Assembly: GCF_016584085.1 (NCBI RefSeq)
Contig: NZ_NRSJ01000013.1
Coordinates: 1-64,000 of the forward strand
Source of the DNA: Halochromatium glycolicum
Lineage (GTDB): Bacteria; Pseudomonadota; Gammaproteobacteria; Chromatiales; Chromatiaceae
DNA: 64,000 nucleotides
Direction: 5' to 3'
Shown here: positions 9,594 through 18,943 of the stretch, one piece after another
Layout of the letters: each line of letters starts with the position of its first letter
How positions within the stretch are numbered: the stretch's first letter is position 1
Position numbers and translations under genes: made by a program
The notes under the pieces: generated by a model
Seen by the model: only the letters and a program-made list of their open reading frames with translations
Database searches by the model: none
What the model was told of the DNA's origin: nothing

Positions 9594-10697
9594 ATGAACC
9601 CAGGAGATGTTCCGACCACAATGACGATAACCGATGCACTGATCGCCTATGGCCTCTTCGTTGCCAAGTCGCTGACCCTGGTCGCCGCACTGGGTCTGCT
9701 CGCAGCACTTCTCTTCCGTGCTCGTCGCGGCGGATCGGGCGACGATGATGAGGACGGCCACCGCCTCGAGGTCGTGGATCTCAACCATCGCTTCGAGCAG
9801 ATGACCGATGCCATCAAAGCCGCCTCGCTGCCGCCCAAGCTGTATAAGAAGGGCCTGAAGGTGGAACGCAAGGCCGAAAAGGCGAAGGCCAAGGCGGAGC
9901 AGATCGATAAGCGGCGAGTCTTCGTGGTCGACTTCCATGGCGATCTGATGGCGACCGAGGTCGGCGCGTTGCGTGAGGTCGTCTCGGCGCTGCTCACGGC
10001 CGCGTCCGATCGAGACGAGGTCTTGGTGAGGCTCGAGAATGCGGGCGGTGCCGTCCACGAGCATGGGCTGGCTGCGGCGCAGCTATTGCGGCTGCGTCGT
10101 GCCGGGATTCCGCTGACCGTTGCGGTCGATAAGGTGGCAGCGAGCGGCGGTTATCTGATGGCCTGTGTGGCGAACCGTATTCTGGCTGCACCCTTTGCGG
10201 TGATCGGCTCGATCGGCGTGCTCGCCGAGTTGCCGAACTTCCATCGCCTGCTGCAGGAAAAGGGGGTCGACTTCGAGCTGCATACGGCTGGGGAGCATAA
10301 GCGGACGCTGACCCTCTTCGGCGAGAATACTGAGGAAGGTCGAGCCAAGCTGCGTGAGCAGCTCGAAGACACCCACGGGCAGTTCAAGGTCTTCATCAGC
10401 CGGTATCGCGAGTCCTTGGACCTGGGGCGGGTCGCAACCGGTGAGTACTGGCATGGCGAACAGGCGCTGGAGTTGGGGTTGATCGATGCTGTCCAGACCA
10501 GCGATGACTATCTGTTGGCGGCGCGCGCAGAGGCCGATCTCTTCAAGGTCCGCTATCGTGCCAGGAAGCGACCGTTGGAGCGCCTGCTCGGGTCATTCGG
10601 CCTAATCGCCTCGCCAGCGCACTTAACTTTGTCTGGCCCCATCAGGGCCGTCACTCGCCGAGTCGGGCGTTGGTTGAAGGGGGCGGCGTTACACTGA
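9594..10697 (+). CDS. sohB: Inner-membrane S49 peptidase SohB
   Basis: SohB belongs to the signal-peptide-peptidase A-like serine proteases that act in or at the inner membrane. The 367-aa protein has one N-terminal membrane segment (about residues 14-43, ending in Arg residues) and a charged Lys/Glu/Ala-rich linker. The S49 core has VFVVDFHGDLMATEV, the oxyanion GGAVHEHG and the nucleophile serine in VAASGGYLMACVANRI near residue 180. The conserved lysine region follows in KRTLTLFGENTEEGR. An alternative start at 9621 removes nine residues and leaves the membrane segment intact. A secreted LysM protein follows. Confidence 0.93.
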   Translation: MNPGDVPTTMTITDALIAYGLFVAKSLTLVAALGLLAALLFRARRGGSGDDDEDGHRLEVVDLNHRFEQMTDAIKAASLPPKLYKKGLKVERKAEKAKAKAEQIDKRRVFVVDFHGDLMATEVGALREVVSALLTAASDRDEVLVRLENAGGAVHEHGLAAAQLLRLRRAGIPLTVAVDKVAASGGYLMACVANRILAAPFAVIGSIGVLAELPNFHRLLQEKGVDFELHTAGEHKRTLTLFGENTEEGRAKLREQLEDTHGQFKVFISRYRESLDLGRVATGEYWHGEQALELGLIDAVQTSDDYLLAARAEADLFKVRYRARKRPLERLLGSFGLIASPAHLTLSGPIRAVTRRVGRWLKGAALH

Positions 10698-10843
10698 CTA
10701 CAGGCAGGACCTATCGCTTGTCATCCAGCCATCCATTGATTGCATCGGCCATCCAACTTGGTGTTCCAGCCGCGGTGAACGGATCGCCCCAGCTGTTGGA
10801 GCATCCACGTCCGGAAATTGCCCATCGAGATCAGCTCGGGTTC

Positions 10844-11722
10844 ATGAAGCAAGGCCTCCGGGGGCTTGCTCGTTTTAGCGCTGGCTTCCTGTTCTGTTTG
10901 AGCCTTGCCGCCGCCGCTCAGCCCACTGCGGACCCTAGCGACCCAGCAGAGAGGTCTCATCGCGCGCTGAAGAGCGAGGAGATCGTCTCCGACTCGGCCG
11001 GCCTGGGAGAACAGGTCGAGGGGCTCGGCGATCAGGTCGCCGAACTGCGCAGCAGCGTCGGGACCCAGGCCGAGCTGTTGGTGCGCCTGGTCGGCGCGCT
11101 CGAGGTCTTGCTGCCTGGGATCAGCAGCGGGGCGGCTCCGACCCTGGAGGAGGCGGCACGGCAGGCCTGCGAGCGAGAGATCGCTCAGCTCAATGCCCGG
11201 CTGCAACAGCAGCAGCTCACCGTCGACGAGGCCCAGCGCCGGGCCGAGAAGGCAGAGAAGCTGGCCGCTGCGCTGGATGAGGCCGAAGCACGGGCCAAGA
11301 CCGAGATCGAGCGGCTGACCAACGCGCTGGCGACGGCCAGGGCACGCCAAGCCGAGGCCCTGCAGCAGGCCGTGCAACTGGAGCGGCAGTTGGCCAAGGC
11401 TGAGGCGCGGCTCAGGCGGGACCCCGAGGTCGAATCATCGGGCTCGACTGCGGAGGACACTCGATCGACCTCATCGCAGGTCGACGGTCCTGACGCCGGT
11501 CTCGCCGCCGTTTCCGATGAAACCGGCACGCCGGAACCCACCGCTGCCAAGGGCCTGTCGAGCGCGGTGTTCTATCAGGTCCGGCCGGAGGACACCCTGT
11601 CCAGCATCAGTGAGCGCGTCTATGGTGACGTTGCAGCCTGGGAGCGCATCTACGAGGCGAATCGGGATATCCTGTCCAGTCCGGATGCGCTCCAACCTGG
11701 GATGTCGCTGGTGATCCCTTGA
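10844..11722 (+). CDS. Secreted coiled-coil LysM-domain protein
   Basis: A 292-aa exported protein. The start at 10844 gives a clean signal peptide (MKQGLRGLARF, then a hydrophobic core ending AAAAQ); the longer frame from 10670 has no such N-terminus. After the signal come a coiled coil of about 150 residues rich in Gln, Glu and Ala (roughly residues 55-200), a Ser/Thr/Asp linker, and a C-terminal LysM module (residues 240-292, FYQVRPEDTLSSISERVYGD). This is consistent with a periplasmic peptidoglycan-binding protein, resembling the LysM-tipped FimV-like or tail-tip architectures. The exact function is not recognised. Confidence 0.8.
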   Translation: MKQGLRGLARFSAGFLFCLSLAAAAQPTADPSDPAERSHRALKSEEIVSDSAGLGEQVEGLGDQVAELRSSVGTQAELLVRLVGALEVLLPGISSGAAPTLEEAARQACEREIAQLNARLQQQQLTVDEAQRRAEKAEKLAAALDEAEARAKTEIERLTNALATARARQAEALQQAVQLERQLAKAEARLRRDPEVESSGSTAEDTRSTSSQVDGPDAGLAAVSDETGTPEPTAAKGLSSAVFYQVRPEDTLSSISERVYGDVAAWERIYEANRDILSSPDALQPGMSLVIP

Positions 11723-11870
11723 CGACCCTCTGGTTAGTTAGGACGCTTGTCCGTCATTTGCTTCCCGAAGTTGCCGGGACCGGTGGCCTTGGGATCGGGA
11801 AGTAAAATGCCACCTGCCGCGATTGGAATTAGGGGCTTGTTCAGGTCACCAAGAGGATTCGCAGTGACGG

Positions 11871-12566
11871 TTAGAGTGCCGAGCCGCCCCAGGAGCTGCG
11901 CCGGCGGCGTAGGCGGAGATTCGGGAGCACGAGCCCGAGCAGGATGCCGCCACCGAGGACGCCCCCGCCGATCATGAACCACTGTTGCTTGGTCTGATTG
12001 CTCAGCTCGAGATTGCGATGCTCGAGCTGATCGACCTGGAGCAGCAGATTCGAGACCCGTTCCTGGAGCTCTCGGCGCTCCCGGTCGATCTCGACCGCGT
12101 TTGCTGCCGCGTTTCGGATCTCCGCGAGCTCGGCCTCGAGGTCCTGCTTCTCGCGCTTGAGCTGGGCTGCATTGTCCTCCAGGCGTTCATAGCTGGCCTG
12201 GAGCGCGCTCAGCCGCGCGGCGAGCTTGTCCGGCTCTTGCTGCAGCTCGGCCAGCCGGGTGCGCATCTCCTCAAGCTCATCGCGCGCGGCCGGCTTGTCC
12301 TGGAGATAGCGCAACAGGATATAGCCGGTCAGACCGTTCTCGGTGCGGACCCGGGCATAGCCGCTGTTCTTATTGACGCTGAGGACGGTCAGCGGCGTGC
12401 CGCTCGGTAACTGGCGGATGATCTTGTAGCGCGTGCTCTCGCCGCTGCGCAGATTGAACTCGTACTGATCGGTAACGTAGCGTGTCTCTTGCGCCTGGCT
12501 GGAGGTCGCGAAGGCGATGAGGCCTGTCAAGGCGAGCGCGCGCCAGCGGAGGTGTGCCTTGGGCAT
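11871..12566 (-). CDS. TIGR04211-type SH3 domain membrane protein
   Basis: A 231-aa envelope protein. The start at 12566 gives a signal peptide (MPKAHLRWRALALTG, cleavage near SSQAQ) followed at once by a bacterial SH3 domain. In that domain, YEFNLRSGESTRYKIIRQL and GYARVRTENGLTGYILLRYL are diagnostic. A long coiled coil (about residues 95-190) and a C-terminal transmembrane helix (GGGVLGGGILLGLVLPNL) with an Arg-rich cytoplasmic end follow. The layout matches the gammaproteobacterial SH3-domain family (TIGR04211, YgiM-like), of unsettled role in the envelope. It lies 25 bases downstream of argF and may share its transcript. Confidence 0.85.
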   Translation of the reverse strand: MPKAHLRWRALALTGLIAFATSSQAQETRYVTDQYEFNLRSGESTRYKIIRQLPSGTPLTVLSVNKNSGYARVRTENGLTGYILLRYLQDKPAARDELEEMRTRLAELQQEPDKLAARLSALQASYERLEDNAAQLKREKQDLEAELAEIRNAAANAVEIDRERRELQERVSNLLLQVDQLEHRNLELSNQTKQQWFMIGGGVLGGGILLGLVLPNLRLRRRRSSWGGSAL

Positions 12567-12591
12567 GTCAGGATTCGCAGGGCAAGCCGGC

Positions 12592-13536
12592 TTAGCCGGG
12601 GGTGTTCGGGCTGTAGGAGAGCAGCAGCTCGAGCAGGGCCTTCTGGGCATGGAGCCGATTCTCTGCCTCGTCCCAGACCACCGATTGGGGTCCGTCGATG
12701 ACTTCGCCGCTGACCTCTTCGCCGCGGTGTGCCGGGAGACAGTGCATAAAGAGCGCATCAGCCCGGGCGCGCTTCATCAAGCTCGAGGTAACACTGAAAC
12801 GCGAGAAGCATGCCTTGCGCGCGTCCTGCTCGCTCTCCTGGCCCATGCTCGCCCAGACATCGGTCACGACCAGATCGGCATGCTCGGTGGCTTCGCCCGG
12901 GTCGTGAAGAACGGTGCACTGGTCGCCGGCCGCGGCAAGGATCGCGGGATCGGGTTCGAAGCCATCGGGACAGGCGATCCGTAGCTCGAACCCGAACAGG
13001 CGGGCGGCGTTGATATACGAATGGCACATGTTGTTGCCGTCGCCGATGAAGGTGACGCGCCGGCCCTGGATCGAGCCGCGATGCTCGAGGTAGGTCTGCA
13101 TGTCGGCGAGCAGCTGGCACGGGTGGAAGCGGTCGGTCAGGCCGTTGATGACCGGCACCCGGGAATGCTCGGCAAACCGCATCACCGTCTCGTGATCGAA
13201 GGTCCGGATCATCACTGCATCGACCATACGCGAGAGCACGCGCGCGCTGTCCTCGACCGGCTCGCCGCGGCCGAGCTGGGTGTCGCGGGGCGATAGGAAC
13301 ATCGCGGTGCCGCCGAGCTGGGACATACCGGCCTCGAACGAGACCCGGGTACGCGTCGAAGACTTCTCGAACACCATGGCCAGTGTGTAGCCGACGAAGG
13401 GCCGATAGACCTCGCCGCGCTGCCGCAAGCCCTTGAGCTCGGTGGCACGTCGGAGCAGATGCTCGGCCTCCGCTTTGGTGAGGTCGAGCAGCGTCAAGAA
13501 ATGCCGTGTCGGGGTCGGCTGTGTCGAGTCCGTCAC
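12592..13536 (-). CDS. argF: Ornithine carbamoyltransferase
   Basis: Forms citrulline from ornithine and carbamoyl phosphate in arginine synthesis. The 314-aa protein has the carbamoyl-phosphate site [14 protein letters not shown] near residue 54, [11 protein letters not shown] near 142, the ornithine loop around VWASMGQE near 229, and the catalytic [12 protein letters not shown] near 272. The start overlaps the argD stop by four bases (ATGA), so the two are translated from one message. The argD-argF pairing supports a biosynthetic rather than catabolic enzyme. Confidence 0.96.
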   Translation of the reverse strand: MTDSTQPTPTRHFLTLLDLTKAEAEHLLRRATELKGLRQRGEVYRPFVGYTLAMVFEKSSTRTRVSFEAGMSQLGGTAMFLSPRDTQLGRGEPVEDSARVLSRMVDAVMIRTFDHETVMRFAEHSRVPVINGLTDRFHPCQLLADMQTYLEHRGSIQGRRVTFIGDGNNMCHSYINAARLFGFELRIACPDGFEPDPAILAAAGDQCTVLHDPGEATEHADLVVTDVWASMGQESEQDARKACFSRFSVTSSLMKRARADALFMHCLPAHRGEEVSGEVIDGPQSVVWDEAENRLHAQKALLELLLSYSPNTPG

Positions 13537-14795
13537 GAGCCTTCACCGGTGCTGTCGGCGCTGTGGGGTTGGAGAAACTCTAGGATCAGTCCCGACACCT
13601 CATCGACGATCTCGTTGGCTTGATCATCGTCGATGATCAATGGCGGCAGCAGCCGAACGACCGACCCGGCCGTCACATTGATCAGCAGCCCGCGCGCGAG
13701 TGCGGCTTGAACCAAGCCGGCGCCCGGCCGGTCGAGCTCGATTCCGATCATGAGCCCGCGGCCGCGGATGTCGTTCACGCCGTCGATGCCATTGAGGCGG
13801 GTTCTCAGCCCGTCGATCATCCAATCGCCAAGGACTGCGGCGCGTGCTGGAAGGTCTTCATTCTCGAGCACCTCGAGCACGCTCAGCGCCGCTCGCGACG
13901 CGAGCGGATTGCCGCCGAAGGTCGAACCGTGGCTGCCGGGACCGAGTACCTCGGCGGCGGCACCGCTCGCGAGACAGGCGCCGATTGGCACGCCATTGGC
14001 GAGCCCTTTCGCCAATGTCATCACATCGGGCTTGACCCGGCTCCATTGGTGTGCGAACAGCCTTCCGGTCCGCCCCATGCCGGTTTGGATCTCGTCGACC
14101 ATCAGCAGCCAGTCATGACGGTCGCAGAGTGCGCGAAGCTGCTGCAGGTAATCCTCGGCCGGGACGACGATACCGCCTTCCCCCTGGACGGGCTCGAGCA
14201 GTACGGCGACGATGTTCGGGCGATTCTCGGCGGCCTTCGCGACCGCATCAAGATCGTCGTAAGGGACCCGAACGAACCCTTGCACGAGCGGCTCGAAGCC
14301 GGCCTGGGCCTTGCGGTTACCGGTTGCGGTGAGGGTGGCGAGGGTCCGGCCGTGAAAGGCGTTCTCCATCACCAGGACCGCTGGATTGGCGATCCCGCGC
14401 CGGTGCGCATGAAGCCGGGCGAGCTTGATGGCGGCTTCGTTTGCTTCGGCGCCAGAGTTGGCGAAGAACACCCGATCCATCCCTGCAGCGCCGCAAAGGC
14501 GGTTGCCGAGCTCGGTCTGTAACGGGATCGCGTACAGGTTCGAGGTATGGATCAGCTTCCCGGCCTGATCGCACAGTGCGGCACCGACAGCGGGGTGGGC
14601 GTGGCCGAGACCGCATACGGCGATCCCGGAAAGCGCATCCAGGTAACGCTTGCCCTGCTCGTCCCAGAGCCAGGCACCTTCGCCGCGCTCGAAAGCAACC
14701 GGCAACCGGCTATAGGTCGGCATCAGGTGCGGGTTGCCAGCGCCCTGGCTTGGTGGGATTGCCGAATCCTTACCGTTGTCTTCAGGCCCATTCAC
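13533..14795 (-). CDS. argD: Acetylornithine aminotransferase
   Basis: PLP-dependent class III aminotransferase that makes N-acetylornithine; family members often also serve in lysine synthesis. The 420-aa protein shows [25 protein letters not shown], the cofactor aspartate in [15 protein letters not shown], the Schiff-base lysine in [15 protein letters not shown], and [10 protein letters not shown]. An N-terminal extension of about 20 polar residues precedes the usual [14 protein letters not shown] start. It is the first gene of the argD-argF pair and diverges from the protease gene at 15092. Confidence 0.95.
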   Translation of the reverse strand: MNGPEDNGKDSAIPPSQGAGNPHLMPTYSRLPVAFERGEGAWLWDEQGKRYLDALSGIAVCGLGHAHPAVGAALCDQAGKLIHTSNLYAIPLQTELGNRLCGAAGMDRVFFANSGAEANEAAIKLARLHAHRRGIANPAVLVMENAFHGRTLATLTATGNRKAQAGFEPLVQGFVRVPYDDLDAVAKAAENRPNIVAVLLEPVQGEGGIVVPAEDYLQQLRALCDRHDWLLMVDEIQTGMGRTGRLFAHQWSRVKPDVMTLAKGLANGVPIGACLASGAAAEVLGPGSHGSTFGGNPLASRAALSVLEVLENEDLPARAAVLGDWMIDGLRTRLNGIDGVNDIRGRGLMIGIELDRPGAGLVQAALARGLLINVTAGSVVRLLPPLIIDDDQANEIVDEVSGLILEFLQPHSADSTGEGS

Positions 14796-15091
14796 GCCAA
14801 GGTTTCTCCAAAAACGAGCGCCCGAAATTCGTTTCTGCGCCGGTCTGTACCAGTATGCGAAATAAACAGAGAAGGATACCAGGCGCAGATTGGAATGGGC
14901 AAACTGGGGTTTCAGTATTGGGGTGGCCCAGAGATGGGCTCGCCTCAGGCTCTGTTCTGCGTTCTGATCGGGTCTTATTGGGCGGTCGGCGGCTGCACAA
15001 GATCGGTCTCAGTGGATTCGGAGTCAGGGAACGGCCCGGTCGTTTGCCTTCTGCTTTCGCGCAGACCAGTCTGTGCTGCTAAGCTCAGCGC

Positions 15092-15937
15092 ATGGTAACG
15101 CGTTTGGTCGGCGTGCTCATGATGGGCGCTCTCTTTCGCACTCGGTTGGTTGCCCTGCTTAGCGCGCTCTGGCTCGCGCAAGCGACTGCTGGGCCTGCTG
15201 GGCCTGCTGGGCCTGCTGGGCCTGCTGCGCAAGTCGAGATTGCTCCGGAACTGGAGCGTTTATCGAGCGAGTATGGTTTTTCGGTCACCGGCACTGAGGC
15301 GCTGGCGGGTGAGCAAGGCCGCGCTGAAGAGGGTGCCCTCTACCGCCGGCTGCGCGTTCTGCTGGAGCGCTTCGACCACATCATCGTTCACGGCGATGAC
15401 CGTGAGGTCGAGCGGGTGATCATCATCGGTTTGACCGATACGTCGCCGCCGGCCCCGAAGGTGCAGCTCGATGCGGCGGAAGGCCCCGGCCCGTCTGATC
15501 CGATCGAGCTCGAGACCATCCGCAAGGGCGCTCAGCACTCGGTCCGGGTGACGCTCGAGGGGGTCGGCGGGCGCCGGGTCGATCGCGCCCTATTGATCGA
15601 TACCGGTGCCGACGCGGTCGTGCTGCCGGCATCGATGATCGCGCCGCTGGGTCTCGATCAAGACGAGCTCGTCGAGCGGGAGGTGCAGACCGCGAACGGC
15701 CGCGCGCAGGCGCTGATGGGGTCGCTGAATGCGGTCTGGCTTGATGGCGAGCCGCTGGAGGATGTCGCGGTCGCGTTCTTAGAGCAGGAGAAGCTCGGCT
15801 CCTCGGGCCTGCTCGGGATGAGCGTGCTCGGTCGCTTTCAGATGACGATCGACGACGAGCGTAACCGTCTGACATTGAGGCCGACGCAAAAGACGGGCGC
15901 TGCGGCCGACGGTGATGAGCCGAACAGCGCGCGCTAG
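15092..15937 (+). CDS. Secreted retropepsin-like aspartic protease
   Basis: A 281-aa exported protein. The N-terminus (MVTRLVGVLMMGALF, then a long hydrophobic run) is a signal peptide or anchor, followed by a GPA repeat. The C-terminal half is a single-chain clan AA aspartic protease domain, with catalytic LLIDTGADAVVLP at about residue 167. ANGRAQ, the flap-like region, and LLGMSVLGRFQMTID (about residues 232-246) follow. Such TIGR02281/PF13975-like proteins are common in proteobacteria; most have unknown substrates. Starts at 15119 or 15122 are also possible. Confidence 0.8.
   Translation: MVTRLVGVLMMGALFRTRLVALLSALWLAQATAGPAGPAGPAGPAAQVEIAPELERLSSEYGFSVTGTEALAGEQGRAEEGALYRRLRVLLERFDHIIVHGDDREVERVIIIGLTDTSPPAPKVQLDAAEGPGPSDPIELETIRKGAQHSVRVTLEGVGGRRVDRALLIDTGADAVVLPASMIAPLGLDQDELVEREVQTANGRAQALMGSLNAVWLDGEPLEDVAVAFLEQEKLGSSGLLGMSVLGRFQMTIDDERNRLTLRPTQKTGAAADGDEPNSAR
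15186..15230 (+). repeat. 9-bp tandem repeat encoding Gly-Pro-Ala
   Basis: Four exact copies of CTGCTGGGC (15186-15221) and one degenerate copy, read in frame as a (GPA)n stretch just after the signal peptide of the aspartic protease. Collagen-like but very short; length variation by slippage is possible. Confidence 0.8.
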
Positions 15938-16015
15938 ACCGGAAAGCGCCTGTCTTGCGCGGCGAGGCGCTTGCATGCAGTAGACGGTGTCAGCCCGCCG
16001 AGTGCCGAGTGCTGA

Positions 16016-16846
16016 TCAGGATAGGCCGTTCGCGGTGCCGATCAGGATATGGCGTTCGCGTAGGTCGTCTAGCAGGCCGCGGCCGAAGGCGATCACTTGG
16101 TCTGGATTCGGGTGCTGGAGCTCGCCTGCGATCGCGCGTAACACCTCGAGCCCCGAACGTTGCTCCCCCGCCTGCAGCAACTGCAGCAAGCGCTGAGTGA
16201 CGGCATTGATCTTCAGGAACTCGACCTCGTCGCGTCGGTTGCGGTAGACGACCAAGTGGTTCGGTTCGGGATCGGGCTCGGTCGGTTGGAAGTCCGGGCC
16301 GATGCGGTGTACTGGGAACCAGTAGCTCAGGTTCCAGGCCAGTGGAGAGACCACGGGCAACTCGGCGAGGAGATCGCCATTCGGGTCGGCGAGCTCCGGG
16401 CCCGCCTCCTCATCGCTGAACAGCAGGGCGGCTTCGACCCATTCGTAGTGGGCGAGCTCGAGCATGAAGGCCGGGTCCTCGGGCTCGGCCGTCCGCTCCT
16501 CGGCCAGGAAGGTGACGAGCTCGCGGCCGAGCTCGGGAAACAACGGCGTCTCGGCGCGATGCTCGATCATGAATTGGCGCACGAGCCTCGTCCAGCGTTG
16601 TTGACCAAGGCAGCGATAGAGCACCGGAAAACCCTGGCGCAACAGCGACGAGAGATTGTTGAAGAATAGGTCCCGATAGATGGCCATGCGCCGCTCTTCA
16701 AGCCCGTCTGGCACAGGCTGACCCTCCGGGTCGCGGATATGGCCAGCAAACCCCCGTTGAATCGAAGCAAAATCCTGTGCGGCGGTTTCTATCGGCCGAT
16801 CCATTCCTATCGGCCTATCCATTCGTGTCCTGTTGCTCTCAGCCAT
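16016..16846 (-). CDS. hvfC: HvfC-type RiPP partner protein (DUF2063)
   Basis: A 276-aa protein with the N-terminal DUF2063 helical domain ([34 protein letters not shown]) and a C-terminal second domain ending in a winged-helix-like segment. In characterised HvfABC and bufferin systems this protein binds the MNIO enzyme and helps present the precursor peptide. Here it overlaps the DUF692 gene by eight bases and is the last gene of the hvfA-hvfB-hvfC unit. The gene name follows that context. Despite the older DNA-binding label on DUF2063, nothing here requires DNA binding. Confidence 0.88.
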   Translation of the reverse strand: MAESNRTRMDRPIGMDRPIETAAQDFASIQRGFAGHIRDPEGQPVPDGLEERRMAIYRDLFFNNLSSLLRQGFPVLYRCLGQQRWTRLVRQFMIEHRAETPLFPELGRELVTFLAEERTAEPEDPAFMLELAHYEWVEAALLFSDEEAGPELADPNGDLLAELPVVSPLAWNLSYWFPVHRIGPDFQPTEPDPEPNHLVVYRNRRDEVEFLKINAVTQRLLQLLQAGEQRSGLEVLRAIAGELQHPNPDQVIAFGRGLLDDLRERHILIGTANGLS

Positions 16847-17726
16847 GCGCCACCTGTTCGGACCGGCTCGCGACGGGGCGCCCTAGATGGCGCTGCTGGA
16901 GGTCTGCGATCTGCTTGACCTCGCCGATGAGATCCTCTAACGGCGGGATGTTGAAGTCCCGTTCGAGCAGGGTGGGGAAGACGCCGGCATGCTGATAGGC
17001 GTCTTCTAGCAGGTCCCAGACCGGCTCGATCACGTCTGCCCCGTGCGTGTCGACGCGCAGGTCCGGTGCCTCCTGGTAATGGCCGGCGATATGCCCGTAG
17101 ACGATGCGTTCGGTCGGTAGCCCCTTCAGGAATCCATGCGCATCGTAGCCGTGGTTGATACTGTTGACCTGGATGTTGTTCACGTCGAGCAGTAGGTCGC
17201 AATCGGCCTCTGCCAGCACAGCATTGATGAATTCGAGCTCGCTGAGCTGCTGGCCCGGCGCAGCGTAGTAGGAGACGTTCTCCAGCGCGATCCGACGTTC
17301 CAGGACCTCCTGAACCTGGCGCACCCGGGCGCTGACATGTGCGACGGCCTCCTCAGTGAATGGGATCGGCATCAGGTCGTAGAGATGCCCGTCATCAGAG
17401 CAGTAACTCAGGTGCTCGGTGTAGGCCCGGATCTGATGCTGGTCGAGAAACTGCTTGATGCGGGCAACGAAGTCCAGGTCCAACGGCGCCGGTGACCCGA
17501 TCGACAGGGACAACCCATGGCAGACGAATGGATAGCGCTCAGTCATGTGCCGCAGGAGCTTGCCCCATCGGCCGCCCACGCCCATCCAGTTCTCGGGTGC
17601 GATCTCCCAGAACGCGACCTCGGCGGGTGGCTGCTCGGCTGCGGCGGCGGTAAACGCGCGCCGCAGGCCGAGGCCGGCGCCATGAACCGGGTACTGAGGA
17701 CTCGTCATGGCTTGGCTGTCAAACAT
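16839..17726 (-). CDS. hvfB: MNIO (DUF692) RiPP-modifying enzyme, HvfB-like
   Basis: A 295-aa member of the multinuclear iron-dependent oxidases, TIM-barrel enzymes that oxidise cysteine side chains in precursor peptides. Visible family motifs are [14 protein letters not shown] (about residue 40), [12 protein letters not shown], the metal-binding [31 protein letters not shown] and [16 protein letters not shown]. It starts 11 bases after the cysteine-rich hvfA gene and overlaps hvfC. The context predicts that its substrate is that peptide. The start could also be at 17708 (MTSPQ); neither has a strong ribosome site. Confidence 0.92.
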   Translation of the reverse strand: MFDSQAMTSPQYPVHGAGLGLRRAFTAAAAEQPPAEVAFWEIAPENWMGVGGRWGKLLRHMTERYPFVCHGLSLSIGSPAPLDLDFVARIKQFLDQHQIRAYTEHLSYCSDDGHLYDLMPIPFTEEAVAHVSARVRQVQEVLERRIALENVSYYAAPGQQLSELEFINAVLAEADCDLLLDVNNIQVNSINHGYDAHGFLKGLPTERIVYGHIAGHYQEAPDLRVDTHGADVIEPVWDLLEDAYQHAGVFPTLLERDFNIPPLEDLIGEVKQIADLQQRHLGRPVASRSEQVAHG

Positions 17727-17737
17727 CGTTCAACGGC

Positions 17738-17998
17738 TCAGCTCGTGCCGCCGCACTTGCCTTCGCCACACTTGCCCTCGCCATCATCCTTGGAGCCACA
17801 GCTCCCCTCACCACCGTCCTTGGAACCGCACTTGCCTTCGCCACAGCTCCCTTCGCCGGCCAGGATCAGATAGCCGCCATTGAGCTGTTCGGCGCCGAAC
17901 GGGTTCTCTTCCGCGCTCGCGAGGTTGGCGGCTGACAAGCCGCCAACCAAGGCCGCACCGATTACTGCCGCCGCCGGGGTCATGGTCTTCTTGGACAT
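17738..17998 (-). CDS. hvfA: HvfA-like cysteine-rich RiPP precursor with EGxCG repeats
   Basis: An 86-aa precursor. Residues 1-29 are a Sec signal peptide (MSKKTMTPAAAVIGAALVGG, ending ASAEE). The last about 40 residues are Gly/Lys/Cys-rich and hold five EG(S/K)CG motifs in the order SCG, KCG, SCG, KCG, KCG. This is the signature of HvfA peptides. Related MNIO systems convert such cysteines to oxazolone/thioamide groups that bind copper, giving a periplasmic metal-handling product. GGAG lies eight bases before the ATG. Modification here is inferred from the adjoining hvfB and hvfC. Confidence 0.9.
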   Translation of the reverse strand: MSKKTMTPAAAVIGAALVGGLSAANLASAEENPFGAEQLNGGYLILAGEGSCGEGKCGSKDGGEGSCGSKDDGEGKCGEGKCGGTS

Positions 17999-18337
17999 GG
18001 TTCCACTCCAGGAGAGATAGGGTTCTGTCTTGTTGGATTGTCTGCAAGCCTCCGTAACGAGGCGTTATCGGAGCCCACTTGCAGGACACTACTGATAACA
18101 CAGTACGGCGCTGGGTTAAAGCTGGGATTTCAGCGCAGCGCGTCTCTGCTATCGCCCCTAAAGACCGAGTTCAGCGATCAAATGTTTCATGTCCGCAGAG
18201 AGAGTCGCGCGCCCTGCTTTCCGGACAGGCTGAGCCCATCGGTGCTGACTGTTCCGGCGCTTTCTGTCCAGCGATCAGGCGGAATGGCTATAAGGATCGC
18301 GTTGACCTGGCTCGACGACGCTGCGGGTCGAGCCTAT
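17999..18337. other. hvfA upstream region with a dispersed repeat copy
   Basis: Holds the hvfA promoter, which I cannot place exactly. An imperfect palindrome (CCGTAACG...CGTTATCGG, about 18052-18072) lies about 55-70 bases before hvfA and could be an operator. One copy of an 83-bp repeat lies at 18210-18292. No gene is supported. Confidence 0.45.
18210..18292. repeat. 83-bp dispersed repeat, copy 1
   Basis: Matches 20799-20881 at 79 of 83 positions without gaps. Carries near-inverted ends CCGGACAG (18221) and CTGTCCAG (18264) enclosing about 35 bases, and ends in GGAATGGCTATA. Non-coding; probably a miniature palindromic element of the host genome. Confidence 0.75.
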
Positions 18338-18784
18338 TCAGGCTCGCCGCCGTCCAGCGCCGCGTCGCTTGATGCACTTGAGATAAGGCTTGGGTTGGAA
18401 CTCGCCGCCGTCGCGCTGGACCTTCCAGATCGCCTCGGCGAGACAGTCGAGGATCTGGTGCTCAGCTGCATGGACGTCACCCAGGCAGGCGTCGATCATC
18501 GCGCGATAGAGTGGCCGAATACCCGCTGGGCGGTCGGTTGCGACCTGCTCCTGCAGCGCGATGTGCAGGCCCATGTGTAGGAACGGATTCGTCTCGCCGC
18601 CCTCCGGCAGCCAATCGCGGCCTAGAGCCGAATCGCCTCGCTCGAGGAGTGGCTGATATTCCGGATGCTGCCGAACGACGTCCACGATCTGCTGTTCGAC
18701 GGGTTCAAGCCGTTCTTTGGCGCGGGCCTTGCGCCAGGCCTCGACATAGGCTTGCCGGAGCGCGTTGCGGTCGTTCGTGAACAT
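18338..18784 (-). CDS. DUF1841 family protein
   Basis: A 148-aa cytoplasmic protein of the DUF1841 family, whose function is not established. The family pattern is clear: FTNDRNALRQAYVEAWRKA at the start, EQQIVDVVRQHPEY, then NPFLHMGLHIALQEQVATD and HAAEHQILDCLAEAIW. The C-terminus is Arg-rich. It lies upstream of, and in the same direction as, the hvfA region, separated by a repeat element. A co-function is not implied. Confidence 0.88.
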   Translation of the reverse strand: MFTNDRNALRQAYVEAWRKARAKERLEPVEQQIVDVVRQHPEYQPLLERGDSALGRDWLPEGGETNPFLHMGLHIALQEQVATDRPAGIRPLYRAMIDACLGDVHAAEHQILDCLAEAIWKVQRDGGEFQPKPYLKCIKRRGAGRRRA

Positions 18785-18943
18785 CAGCGTCCTGGAGCAA
18801 CTGGCTTTGCGGTAACTGCTGCGCCTCGACGGCGCTGGTGATCTTGTCGAGCGGGCGCGAGCAAGAGGAGCTGTAACCCTGGGATACCGCTAAGCAATGG
18901 CTGGGAGTGTTGCATTCTCCGCGTGGTCGCGTTGCCGAGGCCG

